Under the pieces are notes generated by a model, which was given only the letters and a program-made list of their open reading frames with translations, was not told the origin of the DNA and made no database searches. 64,000 nucleotides of DNA from positions 3,782,001-3,846,000 of the forward strand of contig NZ_CP080383.1 of assembly GCF_019443325.1 (NCBI RefSeq), given 5' to 3'. Origin of the DNA: Cryobacterium sp. PAMC25264 (GTDB taxonomy: Bacteria; Actinomycetota; Actinomycetes; Actinomycetales; Microbacteriaceae). Numbering within the stretch: the stretch's first letter is position 1; each line of letters opens with the position of its first letter. Positions 50,762-60,792 of this stretch are shown here, piece after piece. A program made the translations under genes and the position numbers.

Positions 50762-53322
50762 GTGATTTCTGCGCTGTTCGACCCGGCGAGACTCGGTCGC
50801 GGGCTCTCGTTCGCCTCCGCGATCGATGATCTGAGCGCCGCGTTGGATCGGAGCCCCACCGTCGTCGTCAGCGCGCCGCCGGGCACGGGAAAGACCACGC
50901 TCGTCCCGCCGTTTCTCGCCGATCGTGTTCAGGGTCGTGTGATCGTCACTCAGCCCCGCCGGGTCGCTGCCCGCGCAGCCGCCCGGCGACTCGCGCAGTT
51001 GGACGGATCCCCGCTCGGCTCCCGCGTCGGATTCACCGTCCGCGGCGCACATCAGGTGAGTCCATCCACCCTGATCGAGTTCGTCACCGCCGGCGTGCTC
51101 CTTCGCCGACTCCTCGATGACCCTGGTCTCGACGGGATCGGCGCGGTCATCATCGACGAAGTGCACGAACGTGCCTTGGAGACGGATCTGCTGATCGGGC
51201 TGCTCGGCGAGGTCCGCGAGCTGCGTGAGGACCTCGTCCTCATCGCGATGTCCGCGACACTGGACGCCGAGAGGTTCGCGACGATTCTCGGCACGGATGC
51301 GTCGCCGGCGCCGATCGTGACCCAGGTGGCACCGGCGCATCCGCTCGAGGTGCACTGGGCGCCCTCTCCCACACCGCGACAAGATGAACGCGGGGTGACC
51401 TGGGCTTTCCTTGACCACGTCGCGAGCACCGCGGTTGCCGCGCACCGCACTCTCGTGCGCACCGATCCGGCAGCCGATGCTCTCGTCTTTGCGCCGGGTG
51501 CGCGGGAGGTCTCCGAGATCGCCGGACGCATCCGTGGTCTCGCGGCGGAGTTCGACGTCCGCGAACTGCACGGCCAGATCCCCGCCGCAGAGCAGGATGC
51601 GGTGATCGGTGGGCGGAGCCTCGGTGGTGCCGCGCGAATCATCGTCACGACGTCGCTCGCTGAATCCTCTCTGACCATCCCCGGCGTGCGCCTGGTCGTT
51701 GACACCTGCTTGTCTCGTGCTCCGCAGCGGGATGCAGTGCGCGGGATGAGCGGTCTCGTCACCGGTCCCACGCCCAAGGCCTCCGCCATTCAGCGCTCTG
51801 GGCGCGCCACCCGGCAGGGGCCGGGCGTCGTGGTCCGCTGCGTCGACGAGCGAACCTTCGCCACGGCGCCGTCGCACGCTGCCCCGAGATCCAGGTGGCC
51901 GACCTCACCGACGCAGCCCTGCTCCTCGCCTGTTGGGGCGCTCCTGGCGGGGTGGGCCTCCGACTGGTCGATCCGCTTCCCTCGGGCAGCCTGGGGGAGG
52001 CCCTCGCCGTACTGCGGGGGCTCGGCGCGATCGATGCCGATGGCCGCGCCACCGACGAAGGACGAGCACTCGCCCGCGTCCCGACGGCTCCTCGCCTCGC
52101 TCGCGCACTGCGCGCAGGGGGTGACCTGGTCGGCGGGCGCACGGCGGCCGAGGTCATCGCGCTGCTCAGCGGTGATCTCCGCGTTGCAGACGGAGACGCC
52201 CAGGCTGCGCTCACCGTGCTGCGAAACGGACGAAGCCCGGATGCCCGCCGATGGGAGCGGGAAGTCCGGCGTCTCCGGCGCTTCGCCGGGGCGAGAGACA
52301 CGGTGCGAGGAGGCGCTGATCAGACCGGACTCATTATCGCGCTCGCGTTTCCCGAGTGGATCGCTCGCCGCGTCGATCAGTCGCCGCACGGCGCAACCTT
52401 CCTTCTCGCCTCCGGCACCCGTGCCGGGATCACGGGTCCGCTCGCGAGTGCCGACTGGTTGGCGGTGGCGGACGTCACTCGCGCGGAGGGGCGAGCGGCC
52501 GCAGGAACGGGGGCAATCATCCGCTCTGCCGCCATCATCTCCGAGAACCAGGCGGAGCAGGTGGCGCCCCATCTCTGCACCGACAGGGTCGACGCTCAAT
52601 TCGTGGACGGGCGCGTCGTCGCGCGCCGTGAACGTCGGATCGGCGCGATCATCCGCTCGTCTGTACCGGTGCGCGTTCAGGCGGACGATGGCGGACGGGA
52701 TGCCGTGCGCCTCGCTGTCATAGAGCACGGACTCGGAGTGTTCACCTGGTCAGACGCCGCGGACGCTCTGCGGCGTCGCCTCGCACTGCTGCACCGTGAG
52801 CTCGGTTCGCCTTGGCCGGATGTCTCGGACACCGTTCTGCTCAGCACGCTCGATTCCTGGCTCGGCCCCGAGCTGTCAGACCTCGCCGCCGGCACTCCGG
52901 CCGCGCGCATCGACCTGGTCCCGGCGCTCCGTCGTCTCTTGCCGTGGCCAGCCGCGGTCGACCTCGATGCTCTGGTTCCCGAGCGCCTCCAGGTGCCCAG
53001 CGGCTCGCAGGTCCGACTCAGCTACCCACCCGCCGATGATTCCGCCGCCCATCCCGTCGTGGCTGTGAAACTTCAGGAATGCTTCGGATGGGGCCAGACT
53101 CCGCGAATCATCGGAGGACGAGTGCCGGTATTGTTCCATTTACTTTCCCCCGCCGGGCATCCCCTTGCCGTGACCGACGACCTCGCATCCTTCTGGGCAG
53201 GCCCGTACTCGCAGGTGCGCGCAGAGATGCGCGGCCGCTATCCCAAGCACCCCTGGCCAGAGGACCCCTGGTCCGCCACACCCACCCGGCACACCACACG
53301 CCGCGCTGCCCGCGAACCGTGA
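50762..53322 (+). pseudogene. hrpB: ATP-dependent helicase HrpB, frameshifted near 51886
   Basis: The first frame (50762 to about 51884) encodes the helicase core: APPGTGKTTL (Walker A), IIDEVHERALETD (DEVH box), IAMSATLDAERF, and SGRATRQGPGVVVRCVDE (motif VI). The rest (ratchet/HA2-like and HrpB C-terminal domain, EIQVADLTDAALLLACWG onward) is in another frame and ends REP* at 53322. One extra base in CCGAG at 51884-51888 would join them (about 853 residues, normal for HrpB). It may be true decay or a sequencing error. The last three residues and the stop lie in palindrome copy 5. Confidence 0.87.
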
Positions 53323-53372
53323 GTAAAGCACCCAAAACCGGAGGTTTTGGGTGCTTTACTCACGGTTCGCGG
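53310..53372. repeat. Palindrome family A, copy 5 (hrpB/lacI)
   Basis: CCGCGAACCGTGAGTAAAGC pairs perfectly with GCTTTACTCACGGTTCGCGG. ACCCAAAACC is in the centre on the left and GGTTTTGGGT on the right, so the whole 63 bp is nearly one perfect palindrome. The stop of hrpB (TGA 53320-53322) and the stop of the convergent lacI-type gene (53356-53358) are both inside it. Confidence 0.95.
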
Positions 53373-54369
53373 TACTGGGAGGGCCCGTTGTGGCCCGGCG
53401 TACCAGGCCCGTCGGCAGCCGGATGTGGTTTTGCGGCAGGGTGTCGCCGTTCAGCAGGGAGACGAGCATCCCGGCGGCGGTGGCGCCGAGTCTTTTCATC
53501 GGCTGCCGGATGGTGGTCAGCGCCGGGTTCATCTGTGACGCCTCCGGAATATCGTCGAAGCCGATCACCGAGATGTCGCCGGGCACCTCGAGGCCGATCT
53601 CGGCGGCGACCTGGATGATCGCGATGGCCGACAGGTCGTTCGCGGCGAACACAGCGGTGGGGCGGTCCGTCATGCCCAGCAGGGATGCGGCGGGACCCTT
53701 GGCTGTCTCGCGCTTGTAGAGGCCGACCCGCACCAGCGCCGGGTTGAACGGGATGCCAGCATCCGTGAGGGCCTGCCGGTAGCCGGCTTCGCGGAGGGTG
53801 GCACTGCGCAGGTCCGGCCGGCCGCCGAGGAAGCCGATCCGCCGGTGGCCGAGTTCGATCAGGTAACGCGTGGCCTGCAGGGCGCCGCCGAAGCTGTCCG
53901 ACTCGACCGTGGGGAGGTCGGCGCGGCCGGTGTGCGGGTCGATGGCCACGACGGGAATCTCGGTGGAGGTGGTGTCCACCGTGGGCGTGACCATGATCGC
54001 GCCGTCGATCAGCGTGCCGCTGAGCCGGCTCAGCGACCGCCGCTCCCAGCCGTTGGTCTCCCGCTGCCGGGAGCCGCTGTAGGCGAGCAGGTCATAACCG
54101 GAATCCTGCAGCGCGACGCCGACACCCTTGAGGATCTCGGCGCTGAAGGGCTCGAAATCCGCCACCAGGATGCCGATGACGCTGGTGCGACGGGAGCGCA
54201 TGCTGCTGGCGACCAGGCTTGACTCGTAGCCGAGCTGTTGAACCACGTCGAGCACCCGCGCCGTGGTCGCGGCCGAGATACCGTACCGGCCGTTGACCGC
54301 CTTGGAGACCGTGGCGACGGACACGCCGGCGGCGGCGGCGACGTCGTGGATCGTGGCGCGGGGAGACAT
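53356..54369 (-). CDS. LacI-family regulator of the adjacent beta-glucoside locus
   Basis: A 337-residue regulator: HTH MSPRATIHDVAAAAGVSVAT then VSKAVNGRYGISAATTARVL, hinge SSMRSRRTSVIGILV, and a ligand-binding domain with VSVIGFDDIPEASQMNPALTT. It is divergent from an SBP-permease-permease-beta-glucosidase operon and is likely its repressor. The operator candidate is at 54392-54412. The final residues (STANRE) and TAA stop are encoded by palindrome copy 5, so its C-terminus has been set by that element. Confidence 0.92.
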   Translation of the reverse strand: MSPRATIHDVAAAAGVSVATVSKAVNGRYGISAATTARVLDVVQQLGYESSLVASSMRSRRTSVIGILVADFEPFSAEILKGVGVALQDSGYDLLAYSGSRQRETNGWERRSLSRLSGTLIDGAIMVTPTVDTTSTEIPVVAIDPHTGRADLPTVESDSFGGALQATRYLIELGHRRIGFLGGRPDLRSATLREAGYRQALTDAGIPFNPALVRVGLYKRETAKGPAASLLGMTDRPTAVFAANDLSAIAIIQVAAEIGLEVPGDISVIGFDDIPEASQMNPALTTIRQPMKRLGATAAGMLVSLLNGDTLPQNHIRLPTGLVRRATTGPPSTANRE

Positions 54370-54391
54370 GGGATCAGCATAGGACGTTTGG

Positions 54392-54412
54392 AAACTGTTT
54401 TCGAAAACGTTT
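54392..54412. promoter_or_regulatory. LacI-type operator for the second sugar locus
   Basis: AAACTGTTTTCGAAAACGTTT is a CG-centred palindrome with one mismatch, 22 bp before the LacI start. It abuts and slightly overlaps a TTGACA -35 element on the plus strand. Confidence 0.7.
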
Positions 54413-54439
54413 GACACTATTTTTTCTGGCTGTGACACT
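54411..54439 (+). promoter_or_regulatory. Candidate promoter of the beta-glucoside operon
   Basis: TTGACA at 54411-54416 matches the -35 consensus; GACACT at 54434-54439 (17-bp spacer) is a weak -10. The operator at 54392-54412 touches the -35 box, so repressor binding would block RNA polymerase. Confidence 0.5.
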
Positions 54440-54580
54440 GAGGCCATTCGGATGTCGGACGGGCCATCACAGTGGGCGTGCCGAAGGCCGAAAATACAGC
54501 ACTGCCCGACAGGGCGCGGCTCTACACCAAGACCATCGATGACCGATGGCGTCCCTCAATGAAGAGAAAAGGTTGAACCA

Positions 54581-55891
54581 ATGAAGGTGAACCACACCAC
54601 AGCGAAGAGAATCTTCGCGGGAACCATGGTCCTGGGCCTCGGCGCCCTGGGCCTGACGGCCTGTAGCGGCGACTCAACGGGTGACGGGTCGTCATCCGGC
54701 GGCGACGTCACGATGAGCCTCTGGCAGAACTCCACCACCGGCCCCGGCCAGGCGTTCTGGGACAAGACCGTTGCCGACTTCGAGACCGACAACCCCGGCG
54801 TGACCATCAAGGTCCAGTCCATCCAGAACGAAGACCTCGACGGCAAGCTGCAGACCGCCCTCAACTCCGGCGACGCACCCGACATCTTCCTGCAGCGCGG
54901 CGGCGGCAAGATGGCGGCCATGGTCGCGGCCGGCCAGCTGATGGACATCACCGGGGGTATCTCCGACCAGGTCAAGAACGAGATCCCCGAGGGCTCGTTC
55001 ATCGCGAACAGCCTCGAGGACAAGATCTACGCCATGCCCGTCGCGGTTCTGCCCGGCGGCATCTTCTACAGCCAGGATCTCTTCACGGCGGCCGGGATCA
55101 CCGAGACCCCCACCACGATCGACGAGCTCGAGGCCGACGCCGCGAAGCTCAAGACCACCGGCGTCGCACCGATCGCGCTCGGCGCCAAGGATGCCTGGCC
55201 CGCCGCGCACTGGTTCTACTTCTTCGCCCTCCGCGAATGCAGCCCGGCCGTTCTGGCCGAGGCCGCAGACACCAAGGACTTCAGCGACGACTGCTGGATC
55301 AAGGCCGGCGAAGACCTGCAGAGCTTCGCCGACACCAAGCCCTTCAACGACGGCTTCCTCACCACCGCCGCTCAGCAGGGCGCCGGCAGCTCCGCGGGCC
55401 TCGTCGCCAACCACCAGGCGGCCATGGAACTCATGGGAGCCTGGAACCCGGGCGTCATCGCCTCCCTCACCCCCGACACGAAGCCGCTGGCCGACCTGGC
55501 CTGGTTCCCGTTCCCCGAGGTGTCCGGCGGCGACGGCAAGCCCGGCTCCATCCTCGGTGGCGTCGACGGCTACTCCTGCTCGGCCGGAGCTCCGCCGGAG
55601 TGTGTCGACTTCCTCAACTACATCGGCAGCGCCGATGTGCAGAAGGAGTACTACGCGGCCTTCAACGCCCCGCCCGTGAACACCGTGGCGCAGGAAGCCG
55701 TCACCGAGCCCTACCTCAAGCAGATCATCGAGGCCTACAACAAGGCCCCGTACGTCTCGCAGTGGCTCGACACCGTCTACGGCCAGAACGTCGGAAACGC
55801 GCTCAACGTGGGCGTCGTCGACCTCCTCGCCGGCAAGGGCAGCCCCGAACTGTTGATCCAGGCGGTCAACGACGCGGCCAAGAAGGCCTAG
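54581..55891 (+). CDS. Sugar ABC transporter substrate-binding lipoprotein (beta-glucoside/oligosaccharide type)
   Basis: A 436-residue lipoprotein. The signal peptide has lipobox LTAC (Cys28), and the SBP fold contains VTMSLWQNSTTGPGQAFWDK, DAPDIFLQRGGGKMAAMVAA, YAMPVAVLPGGIFYSQDLF and AAMELMGAWNPGVIASLTPD. The nearby GH3 beta-glucosidase and LacI suggest a beta-linked oligosaccharide such as cellobiose; the sugar itself is not certain. It is 7 bp from the next permease. Confidence 0.93.
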   Translation: MKVNHTTAKRIFAGTMVLGLGALGLTACSGDSTGDGSSSGGDVTMSLWQNSTTGPGQAFWDKTVADFETDNPGVTIKVQSIQNEDLDGKLQTALNSGDAPDIFLQRGGGKMAAMVAAGQLMDITGGISDQVKNEIPEGSFIANSLEDKIYAMPVAVLPGGIFYSQDLFTAAGITETPTTIDELEADAAKLKTTGVAPIALGAKDAWPAAHWFYFFALRECSPAVLAEAADTKDFSDDCWIKAGEDLQSFADTKPFNDGFLTTAAQQGAGSSAGLVANHQAAMELMGAWNPGVIASLTPDTKPLADLAWFPFPEVSGGDGKPGSILGGVDGYSCSAGAPPECVDFLNYIGSADVQKEYYAAFNAPPVNTVAQEAVTEPYLKQIIEAYNKAPYVSQWLDTVYGQNVGNALNVGVVDLLAGKGSPELLIQAVNDAAKKA

Positions 55892-55898
55892 GCAGCTC

Positions 55899-56912
55899 AT
55901 GTCAGTTCGCGAGAATACTTCGACGCGATTAGAGGTGGATCTCGCGAGCGGCGGGAACTCGGGCACCACGCCCGGGTTCCCGCCCGTGCGGCGCCCCCGC
56001 CGTGTCGACTGGGGGGCCCGGGTAGAGATCGCGGTCCTCGTTGGACCGGCGCTGATCGTCTTCCTCGGCTTCGTGATCTTCCCCGTGGTGATGGCCGCGT
56101 ACTACGGCTTCTTCAGCTGGCAGGGCTACGGCCCGCCGACCGACTTCGTCGGGTTCCGCAACTACATCACCATCATCCAGGACCCCACTTTTCAGGAGGC
56201 CCTGACCCACAACGGCATCATCGTCGTCCTCTCCCTGGTGCTCCAGGGGCCGGTGGCGATCCTCCTCGCCCTGCTGTTGAACCGGAAGCTGCGCGGGCAA
56301 TCCCTCATCCGCGTTCTCATTTTCGTTCCCTATGTCATCTCCGAGGTCGTCGTCGGCACCGGCTGGAGCCTCATGCTGCAGACCAACGGCGCCGTGAACG
56401 GGCTCCTGGAGAAGGTCGGCCTGGGTGCGTTCACGCAGGACTGGCTGTCGAACCCCGACATCGCCATCTGGACCCTCATGGTGATCATCACCTGGAAGTA
56501 CGTCGGCTTCGCCGTCATCCTCTTCCTCGCCGGGCTCCAGGGCATCCCCGAAGAACTGCCGGAAGCGGCGGCCATCGACGGAGCGTCGTTCTGGCAGATC
56601 CAACGCCACATCACGCTTCCGCTGCTGGCGCCCACCCTGCGTATCTGGGCGTTCCTCTCCATCATCGGGGCGCTGCAGCTGTTCGACCTCGTCTACATCA
56701 TCTGGGGCCAGTACATCGCCTCCACCGCCGGCACCTCGACCATGGCGACGTACCTCGTCACCAACGGGCGGAACGCCGGCAACTACGGCTACGGAAACGC
56801 CGTGGCCGTCGTGCTCTTCCTGATCTCCCTGATCGTTGCGCTGATCTACCAGCGCTACGTGCTGCGCAGGGACACCGAAGGCGCCATCACTGGAAAGGGG
56901 ACGGGCAAATGA
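55899..56912 (+). CDS. Sugar ABC transporter permease, first subunit
   Basis: A 337-residue permease with six TM segments and an EAA loop (PEAAAIDGASFWQIQRHITL). The N-terminal 40 residues are hydrophilic. It is of the MalF/UgpA-like class without a large periplasmic domain. It overlaps the next permease gene by 4 bp (ATGA). Confidence 0.92.
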   Translation: MSVRENTSTRLEVDLASGGNSGTTPGFPPVRRPRRVDWGARVEIAVLVGPALIVFLGFVIFPVVMAAYYGFFSWQGYGPPTDFVGFRNYITIIQDPTFQEALTHNGIIVVLSLVLQGPVAILLALLLNRKLRGQSLIRVLIFVPYVISEVVVGTGWSLMLQTNGAVNGLLEKVGLGAFTQDWLSNPDIAIWTLMVIITWKYVGFAVILFLAGLQGIPEELPEAAAIDGASFWQIQRHITLPLLAPTLRIWAFLSIIGALQLFDLVYIIWGQYIASTAGTSTMATYLVTNGRNAGNYGYGNAVAVVLFLISLIVALIYQRYVLRRDTEGAITGKGTGK

Positions 56913-57793
56913 CCGTGCTCACTACGCCCGCCGTAGCGCTGCCTCCGGCCAAACGACCGGCCGAGATCAAGGTTGCCAGGCGCTGGGGAACCCCGGTCGC
57001 CTACGTTGTCGCCGTGCTCGTGATCGGCCTGATGCTCGCCCCGGTGCTATTCATCATCATCGGCGGGTTCCGCACCAACGCGCAGATCACCACGGACCCG
57101 TCCGGCTGGCCGAGCGTGTGGAACATCGGCAACTACCTCGATGTCCTCACGGGAGGCACGTTCTGGCGACTGGTGGGCAACTCCCTCATCGCCGGGCTCG
57201 CCACCACCTTCGGCGTCGTGCTGCTCGGCCTGATGGCCAGCTACGTGCTGGCCCGGTACTCGTTCCGCGGCCGGGGCATCCTCTACGCCTTGTTCGCGGC
57301 CGGGCTGATGTTCCCGATGACCGTGGCCATCACCCCGCTGTACCTGGTGGTGAAGAACCTGGGCCTGATGAACTCGCTCGGCGGTGTCATCCTGCCGCAG
57401 ATCGCGTTCGCGTTGCCCACGACGATCATCATCCTGGTGCCGTTCCTCAAGGCCATCCCCGATGAGATCCAGGAGGCAGCCTTCATCGACGGTTGCAGCC
57501 GGCTCGGTTTCTTCTGGCGGATGATCGTGCCGCTGGCCATGCCCGGCGTCATCACGGTGGGTATCCTGGCCTTCATCGCCAGCTGGAACAGTTACCTGCT
57601 ACCGCTGTTCATCCTGAACAACGACGCCGTGTTCACCCTGCCGTTGGGTGTGCAATCGTTCGCCTCGCAGTACTCCGTGGACACCGCGAAGGTTCTCGCG
57701 TTCACCTCCCTGTCCATGATTCCCGCCCTGGTATTCTTCGCCCTGTTCGAGCGCCGCATCGTCGGCGGGCTCACGGGCGCGGTCAAGGGCTGA
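56909..57793 (+). CDS. Sugar ABC transporter permease, second subunit
   Basis: A 294-residue permease with six TM segments. The EAA loop is QEAAFIDGCSRLGFFWRMIV, and it ends RRIVGGLTGAVKG, typical of MalG/UgpE-type partners. It is 53 bp before the beta-glucosidase gene and in the same operon. As in the first sugar locus, no ATPase is encoded in this operon. Confidence 0.93.
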   Translation: MTVLTTPAVALPPAKRPAEIKVARRWGTPVAYVVAVLVIGLMLAPVLFIIIGGFRTNAQITTDPSGWPSVWNIGNYLDVLTGGTFWRLVGNSLIAGLATTFGVVLLGLMASYVLARYSFRGRGILYALFAAGLMFPMTVAITPLYLVVKNLGLMNSLGGVILPQIAFALPTTIIILVPFLKAIPDEIQEAAFIDGCSRLGFFWRMIVPLAMPGVITVGILAFIASWNSYLLPLFILNNDAVFTLPLGVQSFASQYSVDTAKVLAFTSLSMIPALVFFALFERRIVGGLTGAVKG

Positions 57794-57846
57794 TCTGCCG
57801 CCCGCGTGTGGCGTCAGTGTTTTTGTCGAAGTAGAAAGAGAACGTT

Positions 57847-60183
57847 GTGACCAACCCCGAAATGCCGCCGGTGTCCGAACGCGTGCGCGCCCTGCACGCG
57901 CAGATGACCCTGGAGGAGAAGCTTGCGCAGCTCGTCGGATACTGGGTCGACCAGGGCGGTGAGGTCGTCGCTCCGCTTGCGGGGGAGATGGCCACCTCGA
58001 CCCGGTACGACGACGCGACGACCCACGGGCTCGGCCATCTCACCCGGGTCTACGGCACCCGCCCGGTCGACCCGGTCGAGCGCGCCGAATGGCTGTGGGC
58101 GGAGCAACGCCGACTGAAGACCGAGACCCGGCTGGGCATCCCGGCCATCGTGCACGAGGAGTGCCTGACCGGGCTCGCCGCGTGGAAGGCCGCAACCTTC
58201 CCCACGCCGCTGGCCTGGGGGGCCGCGTTCGACCCCGACCTGGTCGAGGAAATGGGCCGGCTGATCGGCGGCTCGATGCGGCAGCTTGGCATCCACCAGG
58301 GCCTGGCGCCCGTGCTGGACGTCATCCGCGACCCGCGCTGGGGTCGGGTGGACGAGTGCATCGCCGAGGACCCCTACGTGGTCGGCACCATCGGAACCGC
58401 GTATGTGCGGGGGCTGCAGGCCGAGGGTGTGCACGCGACCCTCAAGCACTTCGTCGGGTATTCGGCGTCGCAGGCCGGTCGCAACCACGCCCCGGTGCAC
58501 GCCGGCCGGCGCGAGATCAACGACGTGTTCCTGCCGCCGTTCGAGATGGCGGTGCTGGACGGCGGGGTGCGGAGCGTGATGAACTCCTACGCCGAGATCG
58601 ACGGCGCGCCCGTGGGCGCCACCCCCGAGTACCTCACCGGGATCCTTCGGGACCGCTGGGGCTTCGACGGTGTGGTCGTGTCCGACTACTTCTCGGTGGC
58701 GTTCCTGCAGCTGATGCACGCCGTCGCGGCCGACCGCGGTGAGGCCGCCGAGCTGGCGCTGTCCGCCGGGATCGATGTGGAGCTGCCGACCGGAGACGCC
58801 TTCCTCGCGCCCCTGATGGACCGGGTGCGGGCCGGCCTGACCGATGAGACGCTGATCGACCGTGCGGTGTTGCGGGTGCTCACGCAGAAGGAGGACCTGG
58901 GCCTTCTGGACGAGGCCTTCACCATGGCGCCCACCGAGATCGACCTGGACTCGCCCGAGCACCGCCGGGTGGCGCGAGTGCTGGCCGAGGAATCCCTGGT
59001 GCTGCTCACCAACCAGGGTGTGCTGCCGCTTCGCGGGTCGGCCGGACAGGGGCCCCGCAGCATCGCCGTGCTGGGACCGAACGCGGATTCCACCGAAGCG
59101 TTGATGGGCTGCTATTCGTTCGTGAACCACGTTCTCGCCCACCACCCCGACGTGCCCGCGGAGCTGTCGATGCCCACTGTGCTCGAGTCGCTGCGGGAGG
59201 AATTCCCCGGCGCCGAGATCCGGTACGCCGTCGGCTGCGCCGTGGAGGGCGACGACGACTCGCTCCTGTCCGCCGCGGTGGACGCCGCCCGGCAGTCCGA
59301 CGTGGCCGTGGTCGTCGTCGGCGACCGGGCCGGGCTGTTCGGCCGCGGAACCGTGGGCGAGGGCAACGATGTGGAGAGCCTGGAGCTCCCGGGTCTGCAG
59401 CGTCGGCTGGTGGAAGCCGTCACGGCGACCGGTACCCCGGTGGTCATGGTCTTGATGACGGGCCGCCCCTACGCCGTGGCATGGGCGGTCGACGGGACGG
59501 ATGCCCCGGCGGCGGTTCTGCAGGCCTTCTTCCCCGGCGAGGCCGGCGGCGCCGCCATCGCGGCTGTGCTGTCTGGCGCCGTCGCGCCGACCGGCCATCT
59601 GCCCGTGTCGTTGCCGCGGGCGGCGGGGGCCCAGCCATACTCCTACCTGCACCCGATCCTCGGCGGGCCGAGCGACGTGACCAGCGTGGACAGCACCCCG
59701 GTGTTGCCCTTCGGGCACGGGCTGACCTATACGACGTTCGAGCGCACCGCGTTTGAATCGGATGCAACGGTGGAAGCCGGCGGCACCTTCACGGCGAGCG
59801 TGCGCATCCGCAATACCGGTGAGAACCCCGGCACCGACCTGGTGCAGTTCTACGCCAGAGACGTGTACGCCAGCGTGACCCGGCCGGTGGCCCAGTTGCT
59901 GGGCTACCAGCGGGTCACCCTGGAGCCGGGCGAGGAGGCCGTGGTGCGCTTCCAGGTGCCAACGGCACGGCTGGCCTTCACCGGCCTGACCTTTGAGCGC
60001 ATCGTGGAACCCGGCGAGGTGGAACTGTGGGTGGGACCGTCCTGCGCCGTCAAGGAGACCACCGGGAGCATCCGCATCACCGGAGCCGTGCATCGCGTGA
60101 CGGTGGAGGACACCCGGCTGGTGGCCACCGCGGTCGAGCCGTTGGCCGAACGTACGCGCGGCACCGAGGCGGTGCCCGCCTGA
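57847..60183 (+). CDS. GH3 beta-glucosidase
   Basis: A 778-residue enzyme with the GH3 N-terminal barrel, catalytic nucleophile Asp280 in GVVVSDYF, GH3 C-terminal domain (LTNQGVLPL onward, AVLGPNADSTEALMGCYSF), and a C-terminal fibronectin III-like domain (TENPGTDLVQFYARD region). No signal peptide is present, so it acts on imported beta-glucosides in the cytosol. The start is GTG at 57847; the operon is LacI-controlled by inference. Confidence 0.94.
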   Translation: MTNPEMPPVSERVRALHAQMTLEEKLAQLVGYWVDQGGEVVAPLAGEMATSTRYDDATTHGLGHLTRVYGTRPVDPVERAEWLWAEQRRLKTETRLGIPAIVHEECLTGLAAWKAATFPTPLAWGAAFDPDLVEEMGRLIGGSMRQLGIHQGLAPVLDVIRDPRWGRVDECIAEDPYVVGTIGTAYVRGLQAEGVHATLKHFVGYSASQAGRNHAPVHAGRREINDVFLPPFEMAVLDGGVRSVMNSYAEIDGAPVGATPEYLTGILRDRWGFDGVVVSDYFSVAFLQLMHAVAADRGEAAELALSAGIDVELPTGDAFLAPLMDRVRAGLTDETLIDRAVLRVLTQKEDLGLLDEAFTMAPTEIDLDSPEHRRVARVLAEESLVLLTNQGVLPLRGSAGQGPRSIAVLGPNADSTEALMGCYSFVNHVLAHHPDVPAELSMPTVLESLREEFPGAEIRYAVGCAVEGDDDSLLSAAVDAARQSDVAVVVVGDRAGLFGRGTVGEGNDVESLELPGLQRRLVEAVTATGTPVVMVLMTGRPYAVAWAVDGTDAPAAVLQAFFPGEAGGAAIAAVLSGAVAPTGHLPVSLPRAAGAQPYSYLHPILGGPSDVTSVDSTPVLPFGHGLTYTTFERTAFESDATVEAGGTFTASVRIRNTGENPGTDLVQFYARDVYASVTRPVAQLLGYQRVTLEPGEEAVVRFQVPTARLAFTGLTFERIVEPGEVELWVGPSCAVKETTGSIRITGAVHRVTVEDTRLVATAVEPLAERTRGTEAVPA

Positions 60184-60192
60184 CGCGAGGGA

Positions 60193-60693
60193 CTAGTTGC
60201 CGCCTTCGGGTGCCGGCACCCAGGCCGGGGTCGAATCGATCGTGGTCGCGATCCGTCCGCTGATATCCGCAAGCTGGCGCACTTGCGCTGCGGTGAGGGA
60301 TTCGAAGACGAGCTCTTCGACGAGGGCGTGATGGGCGGGCGTGGATGCGGTCACGAGGGCGTGCCCGTCGTGGCTGAGGATGGCCAGGGTGAACCGACCG
60401 TCGGTCGGGTCGACCTCACGCCGCACCCAGCCCTTCTTCTCGAGCCGCGAGATCGCCCGGGAGAGCCGGGAGAGCGTGCTGCTGGCGTAGCCGGCGAGCA
60501 CGCTCATCCGAAGGCTGCGGCCCGGCGCGCTGTCCAACGCGAAGAGCAGGCCGTGCTCGTAGTGCGTCAGTCCACTGTCGCGCTGCAACTGGGCATCAAG
60601 CGCCGCGGGGAGGCGCTCGAGCAGGGTGGCGATGGAGGCCCAGGCAGCCAGCCGGTCGCCACTGAGGCCTGACGGGTTGAGGGACGGCGTCAT
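60193..60693 (-). CDS. MarR-family transcriptional regulator
   Basis: A 166-residue winged-helix protein: HYEHGLLFALDSAPGRSLRM, recognition helix AGYASSTLSRLSRAISRLEK, and wing GWVRREVDPTDGRFTLAILS (DxR motif of MarR). The ATG at 60693 is used because the upstream reading starts with TTG inside the operator. It is divergent from an SDR gene, with two palindromic operators between. It probably represses both and is released by a small ligand that the SDR might act on. Confidence 0.92.
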   Translation of the reverse strand: MTPSLNPSGLSGDRLAAWASIATLLERLPAALDAQLQRDSGLTHYEHGLLFALDSAPGRSLRMSVLAGYASSTLSRLSRAISRLEKKGWVRREVDPTDGRFTLAILSHDGHALVTASTPAHHALVEELVFESLTAAQVRQLADISGRIATTIDSTPAWVPAPEGGN

Positions 60694-60709
60694 GAATCCA
60701 CTGTAGCCA

Positions 60710-60725
60710 ACTTGCTCAAGCAAGT
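60710..60725. promoter_or_regulatory. MarR operator, copy 1
   Basis: ACTTGCTCAAGCAAGT is a perfect 16-bp palindrome located 17 bp before the MarR start. An identical copy is at 60741. Confidence 0.85.
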
Positions 60726-60740
60726 GAAAGGCCTAGCCTG

Positions 60741-60756
60741 ACTTGCTCAAGCAAGT
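60741..60756. promoter_or_regulatory. MarR operator, copy 2
   Basis: An identical copy of ACTTGCTCAAGCAAGT, 31 bp centre to centre from copy 1 (about three helical turns) and 37 bp before the SDR start. Confidence 0.85.
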
Positions 60757-60792
60757 AAAATCGCGCGGTGGTTACCGCCGGATGGAGACGAC

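Noticed and set aside
57814..60093. Very long open frame antisense to the GH3 beta-glucosidase
   Set aside because: High-GC DNA gives long frames opposite real genes. Its composition is His/Arg/Gly-rich without any motif, while the plus strand encodes a complete GH3 enzyme.
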